Shown here piece after piece: positions 18,254 through 26,589 of a stretch of DNA of 64,000 nt. Made by a program: the position numbers and the translations under genes. The notes under the pieces are model-generated. The model worked only from the letters and a program-made list of their open reading frames with translations, was not told where the DNA came from and made no database searches. Numbering within the stretch: the stretch's first letter is position 1; each line of letters starts with the position of its first letter. The stretch lies in NCBI GenBank assembly GCA_934097085.1, contig CAKONK010000004.1, forward strand, positions 57,397-121,396, given 5' to 3'. Origin of the DNA: an uncultured Bacilli bacterium. Its GTDB lineage: Bacteria; Bacillota_I; Bacilli_A; RF39; UBA660.

Positions 18254-19540
18254 ATGATTGATATTAATTTAATTAGGGAAAATGCTGACTTAGTAAAGGA
18301 AAATATTAAAAAGAAATTTCAAGATGAAAAACTACCTTTAGTGGATGAAATTAAAGAGATGGATGAAAGATATAGAAATGCTAAGTTTAAAGCAGATGAA
18401 CTAAGATGTGAAAAAAATAAGGTTAGTGCTAAAATTGGTGAATATGTAAGAAATAAAGAATTTGATAAAGTTGAGGAAACTAAAAAAAGAGTAAATGAAA
18501 TAAATACTGAAATTGCAAATTTAACTGTTGAGGAAGAAAGACTTCAGAGTTTTGTTCATGATAAAATGCTTTTGATTCCTAACATTATTGATCCTAGTGT
18601 ACCAATTGGTAAAGATGATAGTCAAAATGTTGAAGTTCAAAGATTCGGTGAACCAAATGTTCCAACATTTGAAATTCCATATCATGCTGATATTATGGAA
18701 AGATTAAATGGACTTGATAAAGAAAGTGCCGGAAGAACTTCAGGAGAGGGTTTCTATTATCTTACTGGTGATATAGCAAGAATTCATAGTGCAATGCTTT
18801 CTTATGCTAGAGATTTTATGATTGATAAAGGATTTACATATTGCATTCCACCATTTATGATTCATGCATCAGTTGTCGAAGGCGTTATGTCTTTTCCAGA
18901 AATGGAAGCAATGATGTATAAAATTGAGGGTGAAGATTTATATTTAATTGGTACAAGTGAACACTCAATGATAGGAAGATTTTTAGGACAAATTGTTGAT
19001 GAAAAATCACTTCCTATAGCACTTACTTCATATTCTCCATGTTTTAGAAAAGAAGGTGGAGCTCATGGTCTTGAGGAAAAAGGTGTATATAGAGTTCATC
19101 AATTTGAAAAACAAGAAATGATTGTTTTATGTAAACCTGAAGAAGCCTTCACTTGGTATGAAAAAATGTGGAAAGCTACAGTAGAACTTTTTAGAAGTTT
19201 GGATATTCCTGTTAGACAACTTGAATGTTGCAGTGGAGATCTTGCTGATCTTAAAGTTAAATCTTGTGATATAGAGGCTTGGAGTCCTAGACAACAAAAA
19301 TACTTTGAGGTAGGTTCTTGTTCTAATTTATCTGATGCTCAAGCACGTAGACTTCAGATAAGAACTAAAGGAGAAAATGGTACATACTTCGTACACACTT
19401 TAAATAATACTGTACTTGCTTCACCAAGAGCATTAATTGCCTTTGTAGAAAATAATTATAATGAAGATGGAAGTATTTCTATACCTGAGGTTTTAAGACC
19501 TTATATGGGTGGAAAAACTAAAATAGAGCCTACAAAATAG
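18254..19540 (+). CDS. serS: Serine--tRNA ligase
   Basis: 428 residues. The N-terminal two-helix arm (MIDINLIRENADLVKENI) binds tRNA-Ser, and the class II core has TSEHSMIGRF, SPCFRKEGG (motif 2), RVHQFEKQEM and the motif 3 region NTVLASPRALIAFVE. The start at 18254 matches the family N-terminus; an upstream in-frame ATG at 18185 lies inside the T-box and would add 23 non-homologous residues. Expression is controlled by the T-box. Confidence 0.95.
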   Translation: MIDINLIRENADLVKENIKKKFQDEKLPLVDEIKEMDERYRNAKFKADELRCEKNKVSAKIGEYVRNKEFDKVEETKKRVNEINTEIANLTVEEERLQSFVHDKMLLIPNIIDPSVPIGKDDSQNVEVQRFGEPNVPTFEIPYHADIMERLNGLDKESAGRTSGEGFYYLTGDIARIHSAMLSYARDFMIDKGFTYCIPPFMIHASVVEGVMSFPEMEAMMYKIEGEDLYLIGTSEHSMIGRFLGQIVDEKSLPIALTSYSPCFRKEGGAHGLEEKGVYRVHQFEKQEMIVLCKPEEAFTWYEKMWKATVELFRSLDIPVRQLECCSGDLADLKVKSCDIEAWSPRQQKYFEVGSCSNLSDAQARRLQIRTKGENGTYFVHTLNNTVLASPRALIAFVENNYNEDGSISIPEVLRPYMGGKTKIEPTK

Positions 19541-19549
19541 GCTTTTTTT
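19527..19549 (+). terminator. serS terminator
   Basis: AGCCTA (19527-19532) pairs with TAGGCT (19538-19543) across a 5-nt loop, then seven T. The stem includes the serS stop codon. Confidence 0.85.
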
Positions 19550-19563
19550 AAATGCATAAAATG

Positions 19564-19608
19564 TCGAATTTTGTCAGAAAAAAACTAGTTTTGACAAGTT
19601 TTGTCGAA
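19564..19608. repeat. Cluster of palindromes in the serS-miaB gap
   Basis: The 305-bp gap before miaB holds no gene. At its start are TCGAATTTTGTCA (19564-19576), the perfect palindrome AAAACTAGTTTT (19581-19592), the near-palindrome GACAAGTTTTGTC (19593-19605) and TTTTGTCGAA (19599-19608). The rest is A-rich. This could be an operator or a recombination site; no partner protein is visible here. Confidence 0.4.
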
Positions 19609-19812
19609 GTGCTTGCAATTAGCTTTTAAATAGTGTAAATTACTTCTTGAAAGCGGGTTTTGGTGGATCTATTTCATATTAATGCGTCCCAACAAAACTT
19701 TTATATTATAAATAATTAAAACCAAAAAACAAAACAAAATAAAAAATAATAAATCATAACTCATACATACTTTACATTTCCATCAAAATCCCTTTCAAAA
19801 AAATTAATAATT

Positions 19813-19821
19813 TGTTATAAT
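19813..19821 (+). promoter_or_regulatory. Extended -10 promoter of miaB
   Basis: TGT precedes TATAAT (19816-19821), 24 nt before the miaB start. GGGAG serves as ribosome-binding site. Confidence 0.5.
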
Positions 19822-19845
19822 AACAAGGAAGTTGGGAGTGTTAAT

Positions 19846-21249
19846 ATGTTAAAACCAGATTATAAAGTTGCAAAAGATAGAACAAAAGTTGAAATAAAGT
19901 ATCAAAATGTTGATGAAAAAATTAAAAATATTTATAAAGATAAAAAATATTTTTTAAGAACTTATGGTTGTCAAATGAATGTTCACGATTCAGAGGCTAT
20001 TGCATCATATCTAGAAAAATTAGGATTTACTAAAACTGATGTTTTAGAACAGTCTGATATAGTTGTTTTAAATACTTGTGCTATAAGAGAAAATGCTCAT
20101 GATAAAGTATTTGGTTATTTAGGTAGATGTAAACATTTAAAAAAGGAAAAGAAAGATTTAATAATTGTTTTAATGGGCTGTATGGCTGGCCAAGAAGATG
20201 TAGTCGAAGAAATCGAAAAAAATCACAAATATGTTGATATAGTAGTGGGTCCTAACAATCTATTTGATTTACCACATTTACTTTTAGAAAAATTAGATAA
20301 ACAAAATATATTAGTTCATTCAAATAGTGATGTTGTACCAGAAGGTTTTGATTATAAAAGAGATTCAAAAGTATCGGCTTGGGTAAATGTTATGTTTGGT
20401 TGTGATAAATTTTGTACATACTGCATTGTTCCATTTACAAGAGGAAGAGAAAGAAGTAGAAAAATGGAGGCTATAGTCGAGGAATGTAAATGTTTAGTGG
20501 ACTCTGGCTATAAAGAAATAACTTTATTAGGTCAAAATGTTAATGCCTATGGTAATGATTTAAATTTAGGCTATGATTTTGCAGATCTTCTTGAAAATGT
20601 TGCTAAATTAGGTATACCAAGACTTCGATTTGTTACATCACATCCTTGGAACTTTACCGATAAAATGATTGATGTCATTGCTGAATATGAAAATGTGATG
20701 CCTTATATTCATCTTCCTATTCAATCAGGAAGTGATAAGATACTTAAGAAAATGAATCGTAAATATACAAAAGAGGAATACATCACATTATTTAACAAAA
20801 TGAAAGAAAGAATACCTAATGTATGTATAACCACTGATATAATCGTAGGTTTTCCTGGTGAAACAAATGAAGATTTTGAAGAAACACTTGACATAGTTAA
20901 TAAACTTAAATATGATGGTGCTTATACATTTATTTATTCTGAAAGAAAAGGCACTGCTTCATCATTTATGAAAGATGATGTTTCTATAAAAGAAAAAGAA
21001 GATAGACTTCATAGACTAAATGAAATTGTTAATAAGTATTCAAAAGAAAGTAATGAAAAAATGCTTGATAAAGTACTGCCAGTACTTTTAATTGGTGAAA
21101 GTGAAAAAGATAAAACTAAATGTTATGGTTATACAGATACAATGAAACTTGTAAATGTCGATTGCGATAAAAAAGAAATTGGCAATATTGTAAATGTAAA
21201 AATAACTGATGCTAAAAGTTTTAGTTTAGATGGTAAGATTGTAAAGTAG
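19846..21249 (+). CDS. miaB: tRNA-2-methylthio-N6-dimethylallyladenosine synthase
   Basis: 467 residues with the three MiaB parts: an N-terminal domain with TYGCQMNVHDSE, LNTCAIRE and MGCMAG carrying the auxiliary-cluster cysteines, the radical-SAM motif C-x3-C-x2-C in FGCDKFCTYCIVPFTRG, and a C-terminal TRAM domain ending VKITDAKSFSLDG. It adds a methylthio group to i6A37 of tRNAs reading UNN codons. It starts with its own promoter and ends at a strong terminator. Confidence 0.95.
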   Translation: MLKPDYKVAKDRTKVEIKYQNVDEKIKNIYKDKKYFLRTYGCQMNVHDSEAIASYLEKLGFTKTDVLEQSDIVVLNTCAIRENAHDKVFGYLGRCKHLKKEKKDLIIVLMGCMAGQEDVVEEIEKNHKYVDIVVGPNNLFDLPHLLLEKLDKQNILVHSNSDVVPEGFDYKRDSKVSAWVNVMFGCDKFCTYCIVPFTRGRERSRKMEAIVEECKCLVDSGYKEITLLGQNVNAYGNDLNLGYDFADLLENVAKLGIPRLRFVTSHPWNFTDKMIDVIAEYENVMPYIHLPIQSGSDKILKKMNRKYTKEEYITLFNKMKERIPNVCITTDIIVGFPGETNEDFEETLDIVNKLKYDGAYTFIYSERKGTASSFMKDDVSIKEKEDRLHRLNEIVNKYSKESNEKMLDKVLPVLLIGESEKDKTKCYGYTDTMKLVNVDCDKKEIGNIVNVKITDAKSFSLDGKIVK

Positions 21250-21270
21250 GGATGTTCCTTACTTTTTTTG
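21244..21270 (+). terminator. miaB terminator
   Basis: AAGTAGGGA (21244-21252) pairs with TTCCTTACTT-side bases ending at 21264 around a TGT loop, giving a 9-bp stem with one G-T pair, followed by T-runs. Confidence 0.8.
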
Positions 21271-21306
21271 TTTGGTTTTCTTTTTGCGATCGGTCGTTTA
21301 AGACAT

Positions 21307-21334
21307 AAAAAAACTTATGAATTTAATCATAAGT
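21307..21334 (-). terminator. Terminator of tRNA-Arg
   Basis: Read on the - strand, ACTTATGA pairs with TCATAAGT (bases 21313-21320 and 21327-21334 of the + strand) and is followed by a T-run opposite 21307-21313. Confidence 0.8.
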
Positions 21335-21344
21335 AATTTTTAAT

Positions 21345-21421
<77 letters not shown>

Positions 21422-21432
21422 AGCACAATTAA

Positions 21433-21461
21433 ATTATATATCAAAGCGCTTATAATAGCAA
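21433..21461 (-). promoter_or_regulatory. Promoter of tRNA-Arg
   Basis: On the - strand TTGCTA (21461-21456) and TATAAT (21438-21433) are 17 bp apart, 11 nt before the tRNA 5' end. Confidence 0.7.
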
Positions 21462-21489
21462 GTAAAAATTAATCATTTTCGTATAAAAG

Positions 21490-21816
21490 TTAGTCATTTT
21501 TTGTAATTTCTTCGATTTCCGAGGCATAAAATATGCATTTTTCATATTTTGTTTCATATTTTATAGAAAAAATATTAGGAATTTTATCTAAAAAATATTT
21601 TGAAAGAGCTAAAAGTTCAACATTATAGTTAGTCATATACATATTAAACTCTTCTTCATTAAATTCCTTAATTACCTTTTTAATAATATCTTTTTCTGAA
21701 GTTAAATATTCATCAGAAGTCTTAATTTTTAATTTGAAATCTTTGGTATATGTTGTATTAAAGGCAAAACTAATATCATACCCTAAAAGTTTGGTTTTAT
21801 ATGCAATTATTGGCAT
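21490..21816 (-). CDS. Hypothetical protein, 108 residues
   Basis: I do not recognise this protein. It starts MPIIAYKTKLLGYDISFAF, has alternating strands and charged helices, no membrane segment, and ends in acidic residues. GGGAG stands before the ATG on the - strand, supporting expression. It lies directly downstream of gerM on the same strand (29 nt) and could be co-transcribed with it. Confidence 0.6.
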   Translation of the reverse strand: MPIIAYKTKLLGYDISFAFNTTYTKDFKLKIKTSDEYLTSEKDIIKKVIKEFNEEEFNMYMTNYNVELLALSKYFLDKIPNIFSIKYETKYEKCIFYASEIEEITKND

Positions 21817-21845
21817 TAAATCATCTCCCTAATTAGTATGCTTAT

Positions 21846-22739
21846 TTAATTAATATTTATACTTACATCTTTACCCAAAGTATCTCTAATTGAAAGTGCT
21901 AGGGTATATTTTACTTTCTCGGTAATACTTTCATCACTTAAGTTTAAAAGCATTTTATTGTCAAATGACATATTAACACTATTTTCCATTATTTCATAAT
22001 TTTTAAGCTCAAAAGAAGCATTTAAAAAACTGATCAAATTACTTTCGTAGATAGGGGAAGTTTTAAGCTCATTTACAATTATTTCAACAGCATTTGCATC
22101 ATCATTTGTAATTTTTGTAATAGGAATGTAGTATGTTATATTCTCTGTTTTACTGGTATAATATATGATAGTTTTGGTAATATTTTTAAAGCTTTTAATG
22201 TCATAAACTTTATTAATACCATAGCTTTTATCTAGTGAAACGGGTAGTTTAACTTTTGAATTAGGAAGTTCATTTAGTTTCTCATTTTCTACATAGATTA
22301 AAATTTTATCAACACTTTCAAGTTCACATAGTGAGTATATGAGGCTTTCAATCATTTTTCCTTCATCATTTTCTTTAACGAGCAAAAATTCTTTAGAAAA
22401 GTTTAGCTTTAAAACTTTATCATTTAATGAATAATCTAAAAGTTTTGTATTTTCAGGAATTAATGCCTCAAAGTTTGAAGGAATATAATTTTCATTTTTT
22501 GAATTTTTTGTTAAAATATCTATAATATATTCAATATCGCTGTTTTCTTTTTTTATAATATTTGTTCTAGCAACATAACCATTTTGATCTTTAATATAAA
22601 TTGGTATTGTAAGTTCGTTAACACTTATAATTTCTTCGGGAAATGAATTTTCCTTTTGAGGAAATAAACACAATAAAAGGACTATTAAAAGTGAAAAGGT
22701 TGAAATACATATTCTTCTTATGGCGTTTCTTTTTAACAT
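21846..22739 (-). CDS. gerM: GerM-like sporulation/germination protein with two GerM domains
   Basis: 297 residues. An N-terminal membrane anchor or signal (about 10-27) precedes two similar modules (about 45-160 and 175-297). Each has the GerM pattern of a YxxD/xxYYxP strand, a helix with IVNELKTSP or IIDILTKNS, and an LNFS/MSFD strand. In Bacillus, GerM is a mother-cell protein needed for engulfment and for normal germination; it works with the SpoIIIA-SpoIIQ complex. Here a spoIIIAH-like gene and gerE are adjacent, which fits. AGGTGATG precedes the ATG. Confidence 0.8.
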   Translation of the reverse strand: MLKRNAIRRICISTFSLLIVLLLCLFPQKENSFPEEIISVNELTIPIYIKDQNGYVARTNIIKKENSDIEYIIDILTKNSKNENYIPSNFEALIPENTKLLDYSLNDKVLKLNFSKEFLLVKENDEGKMIESLIYSLCELESVDKILIYVENEKLNELPNSKVKLPVSLDKSYGINKVYDIKSFKNITKTIIYYTSKTENITYYIPITKITNDDANAVEIIVNELKTSPIYESNLISFLNASFELKNYEIMENSVNMSFDNKMLLNLSDESITEKVKYTLALSIRDTLGKDVSININ

Positions 22740-22783
22740 TTACATCACCTAATAAAATATATTAAAAACCTTTTTATTTATTC

Positions 22784-22802
22784 AAAAAACCCCGAGGGGT
22801 TT
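22784..22802 (-). terminator. Terminator between gerE and gerM
   Basis: The - strand reads AAACCCC-TC-GGGGTTT followed by TTT (22802-22784). The GC-rich core stands out in this AT-rich window. gerM would then need its own promoter or read-through. Confidence 0.7.
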
Positions 22803-22804
22803 AA

Positions 22805-23011
22805 TTAATCAAGAGAAATTGCATTAAGTCTAAGTAGCTCTAAAATGGCATTACATCGGCCTTTTACTCCCAACTTTTGCATTGTATTTGATATATGATT
22901 TCTTACTGTTTTTTGACTTATTCCGAGTATATCTGCAATTTCTTTAGTCGTTTTATTTTTTGCTAAAAGATCAAATATTTCTTGTTCTCTTCTTGTTAGT
23001 ATCCTTTTCAT
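22805..23011 (-). CDS. gerE: LuxR-type spore coat regulator GerE
   Basis: 68 residues, made almost entirely of one LuxR-type helix-turn-helix (LTRREQEIFDLLAKNKTTKE, then KTVRNHISNTMQKLGVKGR). Stand-alone LuxR domains of this size and sequence are GerE, the last mother-cell transcription factor of Bacillus sporulation, which adjusts sigma-K coat genes. The start at 23011 follows AAAGGATGG; a longer frame to 23068 has no homologous residues. Gene order gerE near gerM recalls Bacillus. Confidence 0.88.
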   Translation of the reverse strand: MKRILTRREQEIFDLLAKNKTTKEIADILGISQKTVRNHISNTMQKLGVKGRCNAILELLRLNAISLD

Positions 23012-23078
23012 AGGCCATCCTTTCTTAATATTCTCATAATAATATATGAAAAAACAAAAAAAAGGCAAGTAAATATGC

Positions 23079-23573
23079 CTATTTATTTTGGAATTTTACA
23101 GTAATGTACATTTGCGTTTCATAAATTGATTGGACTGCTTTAATTATATTATTTGCTTTTTCAGTATTTGCATCATTGTCATCAACAGTTATGTTTATTT
23201 TATCGCCCTCGATTTTTACACAGGAATTCAAATTAAATTTTTCTTTTATTAAATTTTCTATTTGACTTGTTTTACCTTTCTTATAATTTAAATCTTTTAA
23301 AGTATTATATGCTTCATTTTTCTTTTCTTTAGAGGATGATTTATCAATTAATATTTTTTGAGCATCTTCCATTTCTTTTAAAATTTTTTCTTCTTCGGAT
23401 AATTTTAAAGCAATAATTACATCAGAATCGGTAACTTTAATTGCATTGTCGAGTTTGGTTTCTGTATTTTCAAATACAGGTAGTGTACCCTCAGGAAGTG
23501 AAATATAGTAAATACCTAATATCAATATTAAAGCGAAAAGAGTAATGAACCATAAATTTTGTTTATTTATCAA
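23079..23573 (-). CDS. SpoIIIAH-like stage III sporulation protein
   Basis: 164 residues beginning MINKQNLWFITLFALILILGIYYISLP, a single N-terminal membrane helix with the family's KQxxW start, then a coiled-coil-like acidic helix (about 55-105) and a C-terminal KIEGDKINITVDD ring-building-type fold. SpoIIIAH pairs with SpoIIQ across the two membranes around the forespore. It starts with TTG six nt after GGGAGG. The usual spoIIIAA-AG genes are not next to it: the divergent bacteriocin operon occupies that side. Confidence 0.75.
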   Translation of the reverse strand: MINKQNLWFITLFALILILGIYYISLPEGTLPVFENTETKLDNAIKVTDSDVIIALKLSEEEKILKEMEDAQKILIDKSSSKEKKNEAYNTLKDLNYKKGKTSQIENLIKEKFNLNSCVKIEGDKINITVDDNDANTEKANNIIKAVQSIYETQMYITVKFQNK

Positions 23574-23654
23574 AATCTGCCTCCCTTAATACTAAATTAT
23601 ATTTTTTCCTTAAGAAAATATTCACTAAGATAATAAAATTTTTAATAATCGCAA

Positions 23655-23733
23655 ATTGTAAACCACTTTACACAGAAATATGTGTCAAACATATGTAAAT
23701 AAAATATTAAAAAAGTGTCAAAATTGTGTAAAA
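23655..23733 (+). promoter_or_regulatory. Repeated putative operator upstream of the bacteriocin operon
   Basis: GTGTCAAA-N4-TGTAAA occurs at 23682-23699 and again at 23715-23732, exactly 33 bp apart (about three helical turns). TGTAAA also occurs at 23657-23662, and TTTACACA, the inverted form, at 23667-23674. The array lies in the divergent gap between the spoIIIAH-like gene and the exporter gene. Such phased repeats are typical binding sites for response regulators of bacteriocin loci; no regulator gene is seen nearby. Confidence 0.5.
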
Positions 23734-23818
23734 TTTTATTTTTTTTTAAGAAATTTAACAAAAAAAGGAGGAAATCAGAAATTTTCCGGTAATAAATATA
23801 GTGAAAGGAGAAAAAAGA

Positions 23819-25879
23819 ATGAAGAATAAAATTATTGTAGAGTGTCAAAAAGATGTAAAGGACTGCGGACCATGTTCTTTGTCTTCGATAATTAAATTTT
23901 ATGGTGGATATGTTCCTCTTGAAAAAATTCGAATTGATACATTTACTACACTTCAGGGCGTAAGTGCATATCATCTACTTAAAGCTGCAGAAAAGTACGG
24001 ATTTGATGGTTTTGTCAAAAAGAGTGAAAATAAAAATTTAAATAATGTTATTCTACCTTGTATAGTACATGTTGTTTACAAAAATGGGTTAACACATTTT
24101 ATGTGCCTTTATGAAATAAAGGGTAACACTTATACTTTAATGGATCCAAGCAAGGGAAAAATTAAAATGAATAAACCTAATTTTGATGAAATTTTTTCAG
24201 GAGTATTTATTGAACTTTATCCTAAAAATAAGATTATTTTATTAAAGAAAAATGCGAATATATACTCACTATTCTTAAATATTATTAAAAGTAATAAAAA
24301 ACTTTGCTTAAAAACTTTATTATGTAGTATTTTACTTACATTTTTTACAATTAGTTCAGGTTTTTATTTTAAAGTCATCAATGAGGCACTTATAAATGAT
24401 TATTATGAAAATAATCTTAAAGTTATTATTTTCATATTTTTAATGTTAATATTGTTTAAAATATTATTTGAATATTTTAAAAATTATTATGAAAATCATA
24501 TTAATAAAAATATAGATGTAACCGTATATGATAATTTTATATCTCATATATTTAAACTTCCTTTCAATATTATATCTTCACGAACTACAGGAGAAATAAT
24601 GACGAGAATAAATGAGTTATCAAGCGTAAAAGATTTATTTTCAGAAATATTTATATCTTGTTTTTTAGATTTATTTATAACGATGGGTGCGTTTTGTATT
24701 TTATGCTTTATAAATGCTAAACTTACATTTGTACTATGTTTATCGATGATTATTTATATAATATATAGTTTGATTATAAATCCTTATTTATATCAAAGAA
24801 TTAGAAAAAATATTGAATATCAAACGGAATTTAATAGTGATTTAATAGAAAGTATTAATATGATGTCAACAATAAAAAATCTTGATAAGGTAGAGCATTC
24901 ATTAAATCATATAGAGGAAAAAATATCTGAACTTATATATGATAATTATGATTTAACTAATAATTTTAATTTTTTGTCTAATATAAGAAATTCGTTTGTT
25001 GAAGTTTCAACATTTGTTGTCAATATCATTGGAGTATATTTAATTATTAATAACAAGTTAACAATCATTGATTTAATTACATTCAATACTATAATGAGTT
25101 ATTTTTATGAACCAATAAAAAGAATTGTGAATCTTTTTCCAAAATTTAATTTTTTTCGAGCAGCATTTGGAAAACTAGTTGATTTTTTAAATATTGAGAA
25201 AGAACAAGTTGGTAACATCGAACCATTTTATAATGATGACATAATTATTAAAAATATATGTTTTTCATATAACAATTATAAACTTATTTTAGATAACTAT
25301 TCTTTAGTTATAAAAAAAGGAGAAAAAGTAATGATTAGGGGTAAAAGTGGACTAGGAAAATCTACTCTATGCAAATTGTTAAATCGTTCATTAAAACTTG
25401 ATAGTGGTGCAATCTATATTGGTAGTAAAAATATTGAGGATTATAGTTTAAAAACAATAAGAAATAATATTGTATATGTTGGTCAAAAAGAATTTTTATA
25501 TACTGATACAATTAAAAATAATATTTTGTTTTATAATGACAATTTAAAGCAGTTTGATAAAGTATGTAAAATGTGCTTAATCGATAATATAGTTCAAAAT
25601 AGATTATTTAGATATGATTTTGGAGTATGTAATGATTCATCGAATATTTCTGGTGGCGAAAAACAACGAATTATTTTAGCAAGGGCTCTTATGAATGATT
25701 TTGAAATATTAATTTTAGATGAGGCTTTAAGTGAGACTGATTATGATACTGAAAAAATCATAATTCAAAACATAATTAATAATTATCCGAACAAAACTAT
25801 TATTTATGTATCACATAAAAAACAAGATAGTTTATTTGAAAGGACTATTATTGTGGGAGTTAATAATGAATTATTATAA
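23819..25879 (+). CDS. Bacteriocin-type ABC exporter with C39 peptidase domain
   Basis: 686 residues in three parts. Residues about 1-135 are a C39 peptidase: Q10, D15-C16-G17-P18 with the catalytic cysteine, and THFMCLYE near residue 85 with the histidine. Residues about 150-450 form the six-helix exporter domain. Residues about 475-686 are the ATPase with GKSGLGKST, ISGGEKQRIILARAL and ILILDEALS. The enzyme cuts double-glycine leaders and exports the peptide; two such peptides follow. Start ATG 23819 is preceded by AAAGGAG; an in-frame GTG at 23801 lies before that site. Confidence 0.92.
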   Translation: MKNKIIVECQKDVKDCGPCSLSSIIKFYGGYVPLEKIRIDTFTTLQGVSAYHLLKAAEKYGFDGFVKKSENKNLNNVILPCIVHVVYKNGLTHFMCLYEIKGNTYTLMDPSKGKIKMNKPNFDEIFSGVFIELYPKNKIILLKKNANIYSLFLNIIKSNKKLCLKTLLCSILLTFFTISSGFYFKVINEALINDYYENNLKVIIFIFLMLILFKILFEYFKNYYENHINKNIDVTVYDNFISHIFKLPFNIISSRTTGEIMTRINELSSVKDLFSEIFISCFLDLFITMGAFCILCFINAKLTFVLCLSMIIYIIYSLIINPYLYQRIRKNIEYQTEFNSDLIESINMMSTIKNLDKVEHSLNHIEEKISELIYDNYDLTNNFNFLSNIRNSFVEVSTFVVNIIGVYLIINNKLTIIDLITFNTIMSYFYEPIKRIVNLFPKFNFFRAAFGKLVDFLNIEKEQVGNIEPFYNDDIIIKNICFSYNNYKLILDNYSLVIKKGEKVMIRGKSGLGKSTLCKLLNRSLKLDSGAIYIGSKNIEDYSLKTIRNNIVYVGQKEFLYTDTIKNNILFYNDNLKQFDKVCKMCLIDNIVQNRLFRYDFGVCNDSSNISGGEKQRIILARALMNDFEILILDEALSETDYDTEKIIIQNIINNYPNKTIIYVSHKKQDSLFERTIIVGVNNELL

Positions 25880-26261
25880 ATTAAAAAATATTAAATATAA
25901 AAATCCTATTATCATTATTATAATACCATTTTTAATATTAATTTTATTAGTTTTACTTATTATAATGAGTGGGTATAATCATTTAACATTATATGGAAGC
26001 TTTACTGGTAATAGTTTCATCGTTCCTGTAAAACTTGAAAACTCTGATAAAATAAATGAAAATACCTTATTAAAAGTCGATGATGAAATTTGTGATTATA
26101 AAATTAAGAGCATATCTGAAATATATAACGATAATTATATTAATTACCAAGATTATGAATTATTGATTAATAAAAAATTTAAAAAAAATGAGGTTAAGAA
26201 GATAGTAATTTATTATAAAAAAGAAAGAATGATTAAGAAAATTCTTGATTTAATTCTTTAG
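25866..26261 (+). CDS. Small membrane-anchored bacteriocin export accessory protein
   Basis: 131 residues: a short basic N-terminus, one strong membrane helix (about 14-34), then about 95 residues with a beta-rich segment (YGSFTGNSFIVPVKLEN, LLKVDDEICDYKI). It overlaps the exporter gene by 14 nt, so it is co-translated. Position and layout suggest a reduced version of the HlyD-like accessory proteins that pair with C39 exporters, or an immunity protein. I see no motif that decides between them. Confidence 0.65.
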   Translation: MNYYKLKNIKYKNPIIIIIIPFLILILLVLLIIMSGYNHLTLYGSFTGNSFIVPVKLENSDKINENTLLKVDDEICDYKIKSISEIYNDNYINYQDYELLINKKFKKNEVKKIVIYYKKERMIKKILDLIL

Positions 26262-26274
26262 AAAGGAGAAAGCA

Positions 26275-26424
26275 ATGCAAAATTTAAACGCAAATGAATC
26301 AATAAAATATGTTGGTGGAGCAAAGCTTACAATTGGTTTTGTTAGTGCTATAGCATTTATTACATCATTTATTTTCGGCGTAATTGATGGATATTTTAAT
26401 CCAAAGGCTTGCAATAAGAGATAA
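26275..26424 (+). CDS. Double-glycine-leader bacteriocin peptide 1
   Basis: A 49-codon gene. The leader MQNLNANESIKYVGG ends in Gly-Gly at 14-15, the cut site of C39 exporters. The predicted mature peptide (16-49) is a hydrophobic helix (IGFVSAIAFITSFIFG) with a GxxxG motif (G35-VID-G39) and a basic end with one cysteine (C46). AAAGGAG precedes the ATG. The next gene starts one base after its stop and has a near-identical leader, the arrangement of class IIb two-peptide bacteriocins. Confidence 0.85.
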   Translation: MQNLNANESIKYVGGAKLTIGFVSAIAFITSFIFGVIDGYFNPKACNKR

Positions 26425-26425
26425 A

Positions 26426-26584
26426 ATGGTGTTAAATAAGAATGAAAGCATTTTATATGTTGGTGGCGCAGGTGTTTCTGCAGCATTAATATCTGCCATT
26501 GGAAGGTTTGCAATAGCAATTTATGGTTGGGGTCAAAACTTTGGTTCAACCCTAAGAAGATATTTTAGCCATACAAGTTGTTAA
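26426..26584 (+). CDS. Double-glycine-leader bacteriocin peptide 2
   Basis: A 52-codon gene with leader MVLNKNESILYVGG, sharing N-x-N-E-S-I-x-Y-V-G-G with peptide 1. The predicted mature part (15-52) has small-residue spacing (AGVSAALISAIG), an aromatic/glycine stretch YGWGQNFG with GxxxG (G36-QNF-G40), and a basic tail ending in a single cysteine. Single C-terminal cysteines in both peptides would allow a disulfide-linked pair. The ATG at 26426 is one base after the peptide 1 stop; longer frames upstream overlap peptide 1. Confidence 0.82.
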   Translation: MVLNKNESILYVGGAGVSAALISAIGRFAIAIYGWGQNFGSTLRRYFSHTSC

Positions 26585-26589
26585 AATTC

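Noticed and set aside
23642..23974. Open frame on the - strand over the exporter start
   Set aside because: It overlaps the C39 domain and the operator-like repeats, and its composition is not protein-like.
26250..26549. Open frame on the - strand opposite the bacteriocin peptides
   Set aside because: It lies antisense to two better-supported genes with ribosome-binding site and double-glycine leaders.
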